A stretch of 22,582 nt of DNA, from IMG/VR virus record IMGVR_UViG_3300010885_063453, positions 1 to 22,582 of that record, one strand, 5' to 3'. Source of the stretch: a virus. The position numbers and the translations under genes were made by a program. Shown piece after piece: positions 1 to 10,300 of this stretch; position 1 is the stretch's first letter; each line of letters begins with the position of its first letter. The notes beneath the pieces are model-generated. The model was not told where the DNA came from. It did not search any database and was given only the letters and a program-made list of their open reading frames with translations.

Positions 1-653
1 TAAGAAAATATTATTCGTTATATACTTCACATTGTATTTTTGCGAATACTTCAAAAAATGATATTCCAAAGATATTTAGCGGGACGAAAAGTAAGCTTGC
101 CGGTACTCAACGTAGTGTGATGGATACAAACGGTTTTAACGCTTCTGATGTTAGCCCAAGCGGAAATATAATAAATAATCCATACTGGAACGGTTCTGCA
201 TTATTAAAATATTTCATAAAGGCTATCATAAAGACGCCTGGTCAAATTTTGAAAGCGGTAGCCGAAGGTGGAGGAGATTTAAATGTATTTATCTCTTCGC
301 TACCTCACAAAATCTTGAAACCGATTTATTTAAGTAGCTTTAATAAGATGCCAGTTGAAGGCTTCCAGACTCATTTTGTTACTCCGATTGCAGGTATATC
401 ATTAGCAGCATTTGGAATAGCTACTTTTAATATAGCTCTGATACCGAGTTTATTGGGAATTATATATTACGGAACTGGTCTATGGTATGACGAAGATTAT
501 GATCGTAGATCTAGCGATGTTAAAACAGGATTAGATGCTTTTGCATATGATTTAAGTAAAAAGATTGATAAATGTGAAATGGTAGTAGAGGATGAAGAAA
601 CAGTTACGCTAAATCATATAAAAAATAGCGATTTAGTGTACGAAACTCTTTAA
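1..653 (+). CDS. 3' end of a phage structural gene, truncated by the left edge
   Basis: Only the C-terminal part of this protein is visible. The frame is open from base 3 to the TAA at 651-653, giving 216 codons without a stop. A GTG at 117 and an ATG at 120 could be called as starts, but no Shine-Dalgarno sequence precedes them and the codons upstream read on without interruption, so the true start probably lies outside the window. A hydrophobic stretch encoded at about 381-488 begins TPIAGISLAAFG and continues long enough for one or two membrane passes or a buried hydrophobic core. It is followed by an acidic, charged tail. The gene stops 12 bases before the gp25 start, so it probably belongs to the baseplate/tail operon. 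In P2 the gene before W (gp25) is the spike gene V, but nothing here resembles a spike. I do not recognise the family. Confidence 0.8.
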   Translation, partial: RKYYSLYTSHCIFANTSKNDIPKIFSGTKSKLAGTQRSVMDTNGFNASDVSPSGNIINNPYWNGSALLKYFIKAIIKTPGQILKAVAEGGGDLNVFISSLPHKILKPIYLSSFNKMPVEGFQTHFVTPIAGISLAAFGIATFNIALIPSLLGIIYYGTGLWYDEDYDRRSSDVKTGLDAFAYDLSKKIDKCEMVVEDEETVTLNHIKNSDLVYETL

Positions 654-659
654 AGAGGA
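654..659 (+). promoter_or_regulatory. Ribosome binding site of the gp25 gene
   Basis: AGAGGA lies directly after the upstream stop codon and 6 bases before the ATG at 666. It is a good Shine-Dalgarno match and fixes the gp25 start. Confidence 0.7.
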
Positions 660-665
660 CATAAA

Positions 666-1058
666 ATGACAGGATATAGTGCAAGATTGCCGCTACAATA
701 TAGCGAATCAGACGGTCCTTACACACTAAATAAGGATCTAAAAGACGTAATACGCCAAAATTTAAAGATGTTGATTCTCACTAACCCAGGCGAGCGTGTT
801 ATGAATGTAGATTACGGGGTTGGCGCAAAACGCTTATTATTTGAAAACCGCTCATCGTCGGCGGTTAGCTATATTCAAAGTGCAATACTGTCGCAAATAA
901 GCAAATATATGGCTTTTATTATCATAAATTCTATAAATGTACAAACAACCGATACAAATATGGAGATTGACGAGAATACAGCATATATTTCACTTGATTA
1001 TTCTATCCCATCCCTAAAAACTGAAGATAGCATTAGTCTAATTCTGTCGTCAAACTAA
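666..1058 (+). CDS. 25: Baseplate wedge protein gp25 (GpW/gp25 family)
   Basis: This 130-residue protein matches the gp25/GpW family in length (T4 gp25 is 132 aa) and in its hallmark segment at residues 40-60, which reads NPGERVMNVDYGVGAKRLLF. That segment corresponds to the conserved Pro-Gly-Glu-Arg plus 'FGVGLRRFLFE'-type core of the family. In T4 and P2 this protein sits at the inner baseplate, binds the gp6/gpJ dimer and helps start sheath assembly. The N-terminus carries the usual 'ND.LKDVIRQNLKMLILTNPGER' helix and loop arrangement, and the C-terminus is beta-rich. The start is supported by AGAGGA at 654-659. The gene lies 25 bases upstream of gp6, as W precedes J in P2-like phages. The old 'lysozyme-like' label for this family does not imply enzyme activity, and no catalytic motif is visible. 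Confidence 0.95.
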   Translation: MTGYSARLPLQYSESDGPYTLNKDLKDVIRQNLKMLILTNPGERVMNVDYGVGAKRLLFENRSSSAVSYIQSAILSQISKYMAFIIINSINVQTTDTNMEIDENTAYISLDYSIPSLKTEDSISLILSSN

Positions 1059-1083
1059 TTATATCCACATAGGATAAAAAAAT

Positions 1084-2895
1084 ATGGCAAAGAAAATAGT
1101 ACCTATACGCTATACAAGTAGAGATTTCACAAGCATTAAGCAAGATTTATTAAATTATACAAAAAAATATTATCCAAATACATCTCAAGACTTTAATGAG
1201 GGGTCTTTTGGGTCGCTAATGCTTGACTATGTGGCTTATGTTGGCGACATTATGTCTTATTATCTCGACTATCAAGCAAATGAATCTTTTCTTGATACAG
1301 CAATTGAATATGATAACATTGTTAAACTTGGTAATCAGCTTGGGTATAAGCAGGCAGGACCAGCAAGCACGACCGGAATTGTTGCTATGTATTTTCGGTT
1401 ACCGTCAGATAATACAGGTAAAGCTCCAGACTATTCATACTTGCCAGTAATTAAAAGAGGCACTTCATTTTCGACAAGCGATGGCAAGCTTTTTAGCTTA
1501 CTTGAGGATGTAGTTGTAACGAGCGCAAACAGCGAGACAAAACCGGCAACAATTGGTTCTAACGCTACGCTAACATGGGCAGTTAAAACATATGGCAAAG
1601 TAATATCTGGTAAAATTGCAACACAAAATATAATAGTTAGTGACTTTGCCAAATTTAGAAAATTAACACTTGACGCGTCAGATATAACCGAAATCATATC
1701 GGTATTTGACTCAAACGGCAATCAGTATTACGAAGTCGATTATCTAAGTCAAAATATTATTTATAAAAGTATAGCAAATATAGGAGATTTCCGTACAGAA
1801 GTTCCATATATTTTAAAACCTTTTTCTGTTGTTAGACGTTTTACCGTAAACAATATAGATAATAAAACATATCTACAATTCGGAGCAGCTTCTGATAACA
1901 CGCTATCTGACAGTAATTCAAGAATCGCAGATCCGTCACAGATTGTTTTGGATATGTATGGTAGAGATTACGTTACCGATACATTCTTTGACCCAACAAA
2001 ACTATTAACAAGTGATAAATTAGGTATTGGCCCAGAGAATACAACACTAGAGATAACATATAGATATAATTCTGCTGTTAACTCAAACGCTCCAGCAGGC
2101 GCAGTAAGTCAAATTGTCAGCATAGACTTATCGTTCCAGAGCGAATTCCTATTAGATCGCGGTATTATATCTGGCATCAGAAGCAGTTTTATTGTTGAAA
2201 ACATTGCGCCAATTGTTGGTCAAACAAGCGATTTTACTGCCGACGAGATAAAAACTAAAATATACGGCGCTTTTGCTTCACAAGGTAGAGCCGTAACAGA
2301 CCAAGATTATAAATCAATCGCTTACCAGATGCCAGCTAAATTTGGTAAAGTTAAAAGAGTTGCAGCGATAAGAGATACAGATGAGTTAAGAAGAAATATT
2401 AACATGTATATTATCTCGGAAGACGATCAAGGTTTTTTGATTGCCCCAAACACAATGATAAAAAATAATTTAAAAACTTGGGTTAACAAAAATAAAATGA
2501 TAAGCGATACAATCGATATCCTTGATGCAAAAATTGTAAACTTTGGTATAGAATTCAGCATCTTAACCGACTCATATGTCTCAAAATACGATGTGCTTTC
2601 AAATTGCATAAAACAATTACAGAAAGACTTTACAGACAAGATGGATATCGGCGAACCGCTTTATATGATAAAAATCTATGACTCGCTTAGAAAAGTTAAT
2701 GGCGTTGCAGATGTAAGAGATGTTAAAATTAAATTTAAGAGCGGAATAGATGCACAGGCTTCAAAAGCTTATTCGCAGTTTTCGTACGACATGAACAGCA
2801 ACATGTCACCAGATGGAAGATATCTAGGCGTTCCAAAAAACGTCATATTAGAATTAAAGTATTTAAACTATGATATTATAGGAAATGTAGTCTAA
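1084..2895 (+). CDS. 6: Baseplate wedge protein gp6 (gpJ-like)
   Basis: This 603-residue protein is close in length to T4 gp6 (660 aa) and has the family's N-terminal signature: YTSRDFTSIKQDLLNY at about residues 10-25, then EGSFGSLMLDYVAYVGDIMS and YYLDYQANESFLDTA at residues 39-73, followed by a LGNQLGY motif. A central domain around residues 325-350 (TYRYNSAVNSNAPAGAVSQI) and a segment at about 409-448 (DYKSIAYQMPAKFGKVKRV) are also typical of gp6/gpJ. In known contractile tails two copies clamp around gp7/gpI to form the wedge heterotrimer and the inner ring that dilates on contraction. AGGA at 1071-1074 is 9 bases before the ATG. The TAA stop shares its last A with the next ATG (TAATG), suggesting translational coupling. 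This is the second strongest assignment in the window. Confidence 0.95.
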   Translation: MAKKIVPIRYTSRDFTSIKQDLLNYTKKYYPNTSQDFNEGSFGSLMLDYVAYVGDIMSYYLDYQANESFLDTAIEYDNIVKLGNQLGYKQAGPASTTGIVAMYFRLPSDNTGKAPDYSYLPVIKRGTSFSTSDGKLFSLLEDVVVTSANSETKPATIGSNATLTWAVKTYGKVISGKIATQNIIVSDFAKFRKLTLDASDITEIISVFDSNGNQYYEVDYLSQNIIYKSIANIGDFRTEVPYILKPFSVVRRFTVNNIDNKTYLQFGAASDNTLSDSNSRIADPSQIVLDMYGRDYVTDTFFDPTKLLTSDKLGIGPENTTLEITYRYNSAVNSNAPAGAVSQIVSIDLSFQSEFLLDRGIISGIRSSFIVENIAPIVGQTSDFTADEIKTKIYGAFASQGRAVTDQDYKSIAYQMPAKFGKVKRVAAIRDTDELRRNINMYIISEDDQGFLIAPNTMIKNNLKTWVNKNKMISDTIDILDAKIVNFGIEFSILTDSYVSKYDVLSNCIKQLQKDFTDKMDIGEPLYMIKIYDSLRKVNGVADVRDVKIKFKSGIDAQASKAYSQFSYDMNSNMSPDGRYLGVPKNVILELKYLNYDIIGNVV

Positions 2896-4319
2896 TGAGC
2901 ATAAAAAGATATACGGCAGAAGCCGATACAACAATCGCAGACGCATTCAAACCAGATATGATTAACCGATCGACTACCTCAAACATGGGTTTGTCAGATT
3001 CTCTTGAGATATTTTCGATATATCAGCAAGTATTGCCAGACTCTCTAGAAAAATCTAGAATGTTAATACAGTTTCCAACTTCAAACATAATTGCTGATAG
3101 AACTTCTGGTAACTTACCAGCTTCTGGCAGTGTCAAGTTTTTTTTAAAGCTATTCAATGTTAAGCATCCTTTTACGTTACCAAAAGAATACAATCTTAGT
3201 GTATTTCCCATTTCTGGCTCTTGGATAGAAGGATATGGACTAGATCTTGATGAGTATTCAGATCTTGGATTTGGCGAAACAAATGGTTATGGAACAAATT
3301 GGAGATACAGAATCAGTGGATCATCATGGACAGAATATGGCGGTGATTATTATGCTGACCGAGAAATTACTCAATTCTTTAAAGAAGGATATGAGGATTT
3401 AAATGTAGATGTTACATCTATAGTTGAGGAATGGGTTTCCGGTAGCCTACCAAACGATGGATTCCTAATTAAATTACAGGATTCCTACGAGGATGCTTCG
3501 CGTAAGCAGAGTTATTATACAAAAAAATTCTCAGCAAGAGGAACACAATATTTCTTCAGTCGACCAGTTATAGAGGCGCAGTGGGATGATTCGATAACCG
3601 ATACACGTAATAGCTATACGCCATATATACATGGAATGAATATTGCAGATGCAACCAATACAGTTTATTTTTATAATAGAGCCTATGGAAATTTAATAAA
3701 TCTTAATACTACAGGCGGTTTACCGGTCTTTAAACTCTATTCCGATGCGGAAGGTACTTCGAAAGTTTCAACGCTCTATAACACGGTTATAAGCCCTTCT
3801 GTGGGCATCTATAAGGCGCAGTTTGCAACCTCGGCAGCATTTGAAACATTGTACGATCGCTGGCATGAGAGTGGGTCAAATAGGCTATTCTTTAGTGGAT
3901 CAATTAAAATTAGACAAGACTCAGATAGATCAGATAGCTACTCAGAACCAGAATATATTATGAATATAACTAATTTAAAATCATCATATTCAAATATGGA
4001 AAAAAGTAGAATAAATATCTATTCAAGAGAGAAAAATTGGCAACCAACAATCTATACAGTTGCTTCAAATAATATTGAAAATACATCTCTTAAGAATTTA
4101 TACTATAGAATATTCAGAATAGATGATAATTACGAAGTATTACCGTATACAACAGGCGCGATTCAATATACAAAAGTAAGCTATGACAAAAATGGAAATT
4201 ACTTTACGCTAGATATGAGCTTACTTGAACCAGATTATTCATATGGAATTAATTTAGGTCAATATATTAATGGCGGTATTAAGCAATATAAGAATACATT
4301 TAAATTTAGGGTTAAATAA
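2895..4319 (+). CDS. DNRLRE-like beta-sandwich structural protein between gp6 and the giant wedge protein
   Basis: This is a 474-residue protein. Residues 1-225 follow the pattern of DNRLRE domains, the carbohydrate-binding-like beta sandwiches common in bacterial surface proteins. They show AEADTTIADAF near the N-terminus, a 'MLIQFP' strand, a 'VKFFLKLFNV' strand, ISGSWIEGYG with the characteristic Trp-x-Glu, DVTSIVEEWVSG, NDGFLIKL, then KKFSARGTQYFFSRPVIEAQW. The last resembles the family's terminal 'F.SRE....P.L.V.W' strand. Residues 230-474 look like further beta-rich domains without a family I can name. AGGA at 2880-2883 precedes the ATG, which overlaps the gp6 stop, and the next start overlaps this gene's stop (both TAATG). 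Its place inside the wedge gene block suggests a baseplate component, possibly an adhesive or bracing protein. The domain call is pattern recognition by eye and function is inferred. Confidence 0.75.
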   Translation: MSIKRYTAEADTTIADAFKPDMINRSTTSNMGLSDSLEIFSIYQQVLPDSLEKSRMLIQFPTSNIIADRTSGNLPASGSVKFFLKLFNVKHPFTLPKEYNLSVFPISGSWIEGYGLDLDEYSDLGFGETNGYGTNWRYRISGSSWTEYGGDYYADREITQFFKEGYEDLNVDVTSIVEEWVSGSLPNDGFLIKLQDSYEDASRKQSYYTKKFSARGTQYFFSRPVIEAQWDDSITDTRNSYTPYIHGMNIADATNTVYFYNRAYGNLINLNTTGGLPVFKLYSDAEGTSKVSTLYNTVISPSVGIYKAQFATSAAFETLYDRWHESGSNRLFFSGSIKIRQDSDRSDSYSEPEYIMNITNLKSSYSNMEKSRINIYSREKNWQPTIYTVASNNIENTSLKNLYYRIFRIDDNYEVLPYTTGAIQYTKVSYDKNGNYFTLDMSLLEPDYSYGINLGQYINGGIKQYKNTFKFRVK

Positions 4320-7300
4320 TGGATATTAAGAGCCTTTTCGATTCAAATAATCAGCAAAGCGAAAATCATAATCTAGAAGTAATCAATAAATCTCTTAGAT
4401 CCGAAGAATATATTGAGAACGTATCTGTTGAAAAAAATAGATACATGCCCGCTGTTGATTACACGACTGCATCTAATTTTGCTAAATATGGTTCGGCAGA
4501 AAAATACTATACAGATAGTATTTCTAGTATTTATAAAACATATCCATATGATGGTTCAAGTCGCGAAAAACAAGAGTGGCGTAACGATGCAAGCGATCTA
4601 GATCTATATTTCTACGACAATCTATATCCAAAATTTAAAGGCTATATTGAGCTAAGTGGCGGACAAAGCGTACGGTTTAATGGAGATATTAAATTAGACG
4701 CCACCGCTACAAACATAAAAGATCTAAAGAAGACTAACGTATATGATCCAAGTTTAAATCGTTCATCAAATATAGTATTTCCAAGCGGCAGCACGGCTGT
4801 TACTGTTGAATTTTTATATAAACGAGATGAAGTATCGAACTATAATCACATATTAGCTAATTTTAAAAGCGATAACAGAGAGATCGCAGTATATTCAAGC
4901 AATACACAGCTAGGAGTATTTCTTAATCTGACAAGCGAAGGTTTTGTTATACCAGAAACAGTAGACGTATACTCCTGGAATCATTATGCATTTGTAATAT
5001 CTACCTCTAGCATTAAATTATTTATCAATGGTGTTTTTATAGAACAAAAAATATTATCTAATGCTTCAAATGATGCTTCGTTGGGTAGCGTAACTGGGTC
5101 GATTGGTGCAAATATCGGTTCATTTCCGCATTTTTTTCAAACATCTGGCAGCTTTGACGAGTTCCGCTTCTGGAAAACCGAAAGAACAGAAGAACAGATT
5201 TACCAATATCACAAATTTAATATCGATGGCGGTTCGAATACCGATAATTATGCTAGTGATTTAAGCGTATATTATAAGTTCAATGAAGGAATTTCTGGTG
5301 TAGCGTCAAACGACGCAATTGTTCTTGATTACTCTGGTCGTATAGCAAATGGTGTAGTACTAAACTATACGCCAGATGTTAGAAAACAAGGATCTGCTAT
5401 CGACTTACTACCAAATAACGATGGTAGTGAGATCGGCGACGTTATACTAAATAGCGCTCACCAAGATGTTGTCGCATTATATGAAGAATATCAATTAAAA
5501 GGACGCGTACACGACGAAGGAAATATTAATAGTTCAATAAATATGTTCCCGTCTTGGATACTAGACGAGGAACAACAAAGCGATAAACAAGAATTAAATA
5601 ATCTTGTTCAAATTATGTCAAGCTATCTTGACAATTTAAATATTCAGATTGATAGTCTGACCAAGATAGGTAACATTTCATATACTCAAGAATTAGAGAA
5701 GCCATTACCAGACTTTTCTAAGATATTAAGCTCTTATGGATTTTCAATAAGTGATATATTTAGCGATACAACAATTCTCGAAGAGATGCTTTCAAGAAAC
5801 GATGACATTAACTACGCAGAACGTCTTGAAACAATAAAGAATTCAATTTATAAAAATATATATAATAATTTATCGTTTATCTATAAATCAAAAGGTACCG
5901 AAAAGTCATTTAGAAATCTTATTAGATGCTTTGGTATTGATGACGAGGTCATAAAATTAAATATCCTAGCTAATAATTTCAAATATAAGCTAGAAAATAA
6001 ATCAACCACTTCTACCGCTTTAAATAAATATATCAATTTTAACTCAACAGATAATTTTGGCGGAACTATATTCCTATCTAAATCTTCAAGCGATGCTGAC
6101 TTTCGTGGATATATTGATGGAATCGACGATTCTCTTGTTCCATTTACACTGGAAGCAGAATTTGTTCTACCTAAAAAATTTGATGTCTCGTCTCCGTTAT
6201 ATTTTGATACGCCATTCCTATCATCTTCAATCTTTGGTATGCATCCGGCAAGCACGGATGAGTCAGATACTTCATGGTATGGAAATAATTGCGATTTAAT
6301 GGCGTATGCCGTTAAGAAAGATACTTTTTCAAAAGATATTAGCTTTCAACTTGTTGTTGAGTCTATTGGATTTACATTAAGCTCTCCAACTATCCCAGAA
6401 GCCTATGAAAACAAAAAGTGGAATCTTGCGATAAGAATAAAAGATAAAAAATTTGACAAGAGTGGAAGAATTTTTAACGACGCAAATGTACCATATACGC
6501 TAGAATTCTACGGTGTTAGTACCTACGCTGGATATATCGACGATAGCTTTAGTGTATCGGCAGATATCACGGCAGAACAAGCATCCAACATGATATCTGC
6601 GAGAAAGCGTATCTACGGTGGAGCGCACTACGACAACTTTACCGGCTCGCTATTACAACAAACCGATGTCAAGCTTTCAAATATTAAATTCTGGTACGAC
6701 TACTTAAACGATGAGGAAATTACTGCTCATTCTTTAGACCCTCTATCCTATGGAGTCGAGAACCCACAAAATATTGCATATTTTCAAAGTACTTCGTCAT
6801 ATTCTAGCGCAGTATCTAGAATAGAAACGTTGGCTTTGCATTGGAATTTTGCCAATGTTAGCTCTAGCGACGATAATGGACAGTTTTCCGTATTAGACAA
6901 TAGCTCTGGTGATGTCGACCTATCGACCAGATCATCTATCTTTAACTCAATTAATAAAAAACATACCGGCCTTGGACGTAATTTTATTGCAAATAGCAAA
7001 AGTATTGTTGACAGTGACTATATTTTTAGAAATAAAAAAACACTACCAGAATATATTAATAGCGACGAGCTAATCCAAGTATTAGAAGAGGATACTATAT
7101 CGTTAAAGAAATCTCCCAAACCAACGGTTTATTACTATAAGTTTGAAAAGAACATGTATCAAACAATTTCAGAAGAAATGCTAAATATGTTCTCGGATGT
7201 ATCTAAATTTGCAAATGTTTTTGCAAAACCAATAGATGCTTTGAAGTATTCTTATGATGATCTAGAGCATATTCGAGGACTATTTTTTGATAAAGTAAAT

Positions 7301-10300
7301 AATAAACCGGATATAGAAAAATTTATTGAATTCTATAAATGGATTGACTCTTCTATAACAGACAGCCTACAACAATTAGTGCCAGCTACAGCAAGAGTTT
7401 CAAAAACTCTTTCAAACACAGTCGAAAGTCACATATTTGAAAGAAATAAAATAAACAATCGTGGTTGGCTCGTAAAAACAAACGATAGATATAAAAATAT
7501 AATCGCTAGACCTACCAAGAGAGATAACTGGGTAGACGAGAAGGCTCCGACATCGCCAGCAGGCGGGAACTGGTACAAAAAAAGAGCAATCAGAACAGAT
7601 GCTGTGGACGGAGTAAATACTCCTGGCCGTCCAGACATTGATGCTCAAAGAGAATTAATTCGTAAGGCGATGTATGTTAAACCTTTAAGCGATGGCAAGT
7701 ACGTTTATGATTCAGTTGGAAATGAAATTCCAAGCTATAAATATTCAACTGGCGATGCCAGTGTACCGGTTCTATCACTTACTTCAAGCCTAAATGATAT
7801 AATTTCTGATTCTATTACACCGGCAAATATATATCCAAAAATTAAAAATTACTCTTTAGCGTATCAAAATATTGTAATAAATGGAAGCGCAGCAAATAAT
7901 AGAATCGGGCTAAATGTTGGTAACTCTGTAGCGAAACTTCTAACCTTTCCGCTTAACTCTGATATTACCGGCTCTGCTGCGCCGATAAAGAAAACATATA
8001 AAACAATTTTCATTAGTAGATTCTCTGCGCCTGGTGAAAGAAAAACGCAGACTCTTGCGTTCTTAGACCCTGCCGGTAGCGAATATTCTGCTTATACAAA
8101 TGTAAATGCTAGAAATTTAGATGTTCGCACTCCATACAACAAACTACTATCGAACACTTCAAGTATTGATACAGTCGCGCCTTCAATTCATAAAGTTAAT
8201 AAAAATCCATCATATGCTTCTTCAAAAATTACATATGATAACTGGTTCGTACAACATCAAATTCCAAGAAGCGATAAGCAATATGCTTGGATAAAAAATT
8301 CCATTATAACAGCAACTACGGGAACAGGATATATGTTCCCAAATTCTCCAAATATTGATGCAACAAGTGAAATAGCTTTTTCTACTGGTACTATTGGTGC
8401 CAACGGCTACATAGATTATGTTGGTACTAATCTTGTAATACAAACATCGGTAGATACCTCAAGTAACACGATAGGGCCAGCCTCATCGTTAACTGGGACG
8501 CTGCTAAACAACTATCTCTTAAACATGAATGGTCCATATGGAGCGCCATCTTGGAAACAATCTCGCGTTGCAAATAATCCATTAATGATATTAGATAGAA
8601 AAAACAATATTATTACCGTACAAGATGGAGATGCGCAAACAACATCTGCATTTAGAGAATCGCCAGTTCAATATAATTTCGAAACACAAGTTCTACTATA
8701 TGACTCTAAGAACAAAAAAATGTATCCTTATGTATTAGAAGTAGAAAATAGTCGAGATACGTTTGCAAACAAGGATTTATTAAGTAAACTTAATTTAGCA
8801 GACTATGATTACGTATACGATTTAGAGAAAACAGCACCAACTTACAAAAAAATTAAAGATATGGTATTTTTGATACCAGAGCAGTATAAACTTATCAGAT
8901 CTATGCATAAACAGGTGCTATTCCCAAACAAATCCCTATTAGGATTAAAAGAGTCGCGTAATAAACCAAATTATACAGAAGCTTCTGGTACTGGCTCTAA
9001 TGGATACGACCGTAATGTTGCCACAATAAGAAGCTTCTGGCGCGATACAGCCACAAATAGATTAAGAACAATTGGAGCAGTAAGCGGAGCAGTAAACAGC
9101 TTAAATTATTTCTTCGTAACGCCACAAGGAAATAATAATATTTCAGTCGCTAATAAGTCTCTATGCTCAAATATAACATTACTATCTGACTCAGTTTCCA
9201 TTACTTCTTCCTATTCTAAGGATAGAAAATATAACAGCTTTTGGGCACAAGACACAAACATAGAAGCATCGACCTCATCACTTCCGACAAGCTATGGAAG
9301 TAATGTATCTATGAGTGTCAATTATAGTTCTGTAACTTTTGGAGAATTAGGATCATACCCAGAATATTATATCTTAAATAATATATTAAGTCAGTCTGGA
9401 TATGTAACAACCGGTAGTATAAATACTAACTTTGGATTAATAACAAATTATTATTTTAATTACAATAATACAACAGGTTCTATTGCTAGTGGGATACAAG
9501 TATCTGATCGATATATTCCAAAGCCACAATTTTTATTTATAAATCACAAGTCTTCTCTTCAGTATAATACTTCTTCAAACGATGTATTTTTATTTACACT
9601 TAATAATGGAACGAAATATTTGACAGATGTACTATCAAATAATAAACCGTGGTTTGACTCATATGATGATTTCTCATCTGATTTTAGAACTATAGGCAAA
9701 AACTACTCGATCATACCAGAATATAAAATTTCAAATAACATGGAGTATTACATTAAAGAGAAGAATGGATATTTTTCTACTGCTCCAAAAAATTATCTAG
9801 ATATAGATGGAGCCAGCGCGTATTCAAACACTTCAAATATATTTAATAAGTTTGTATTGGATAGCGGAGAATCTAAAAAAGTCAAAATAAAAGTAAACGC
9901 AATAAAGAAACTTCTACCATACAAGGGTTTTTATCCATCAGAGAGAAGTACGCAAATAGTTGAATTGTTCCAAGACTCATTCTTTGGACTAACGCCAGAA
10001 CAAATGACGTTTGGGGCAAATACGATGTCTCCAAGCGGTTCCGCTTCTTCAAGTTATTTACAAAACAAGCTTACGCCGTTTGATCAGCAAGTTTCGACAA
10101 TAATACAGCCGCTATTTGCGCCAGGTATTCTCTACAATACAATCAAAGCAGGTATGGCTGTCGATTGGCCTGTTATGTTAAGAACGGATGTTGATTATGA
10201 TAGTGCGGCAGCTCCAAGCTTCTACGAAACAGTAAAGGGAGGAGCTTTAGCTGGTGAATATATGTATCAAATGACAGGTACATTTGATCATAGAATTCAG

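Noticed and set aside
117-122. GTG/ATG pair as the start of the first gene
   Set aside because: There is no Shine-Dalgarno sequence upstream and the same frame is open back to base 3, so the gene most likely begins outside the window.
7736-7743. Perfect T4 late promoter octamer TATAAATA
   Set aside because: It lies deep inside the giant gene, where it simply encodes part of a Tyr-Lys-Tyr stretch. Another perfect copy at 10469-10476 is also internal, and such octamers are expected by chance in DNA this AT-rich.
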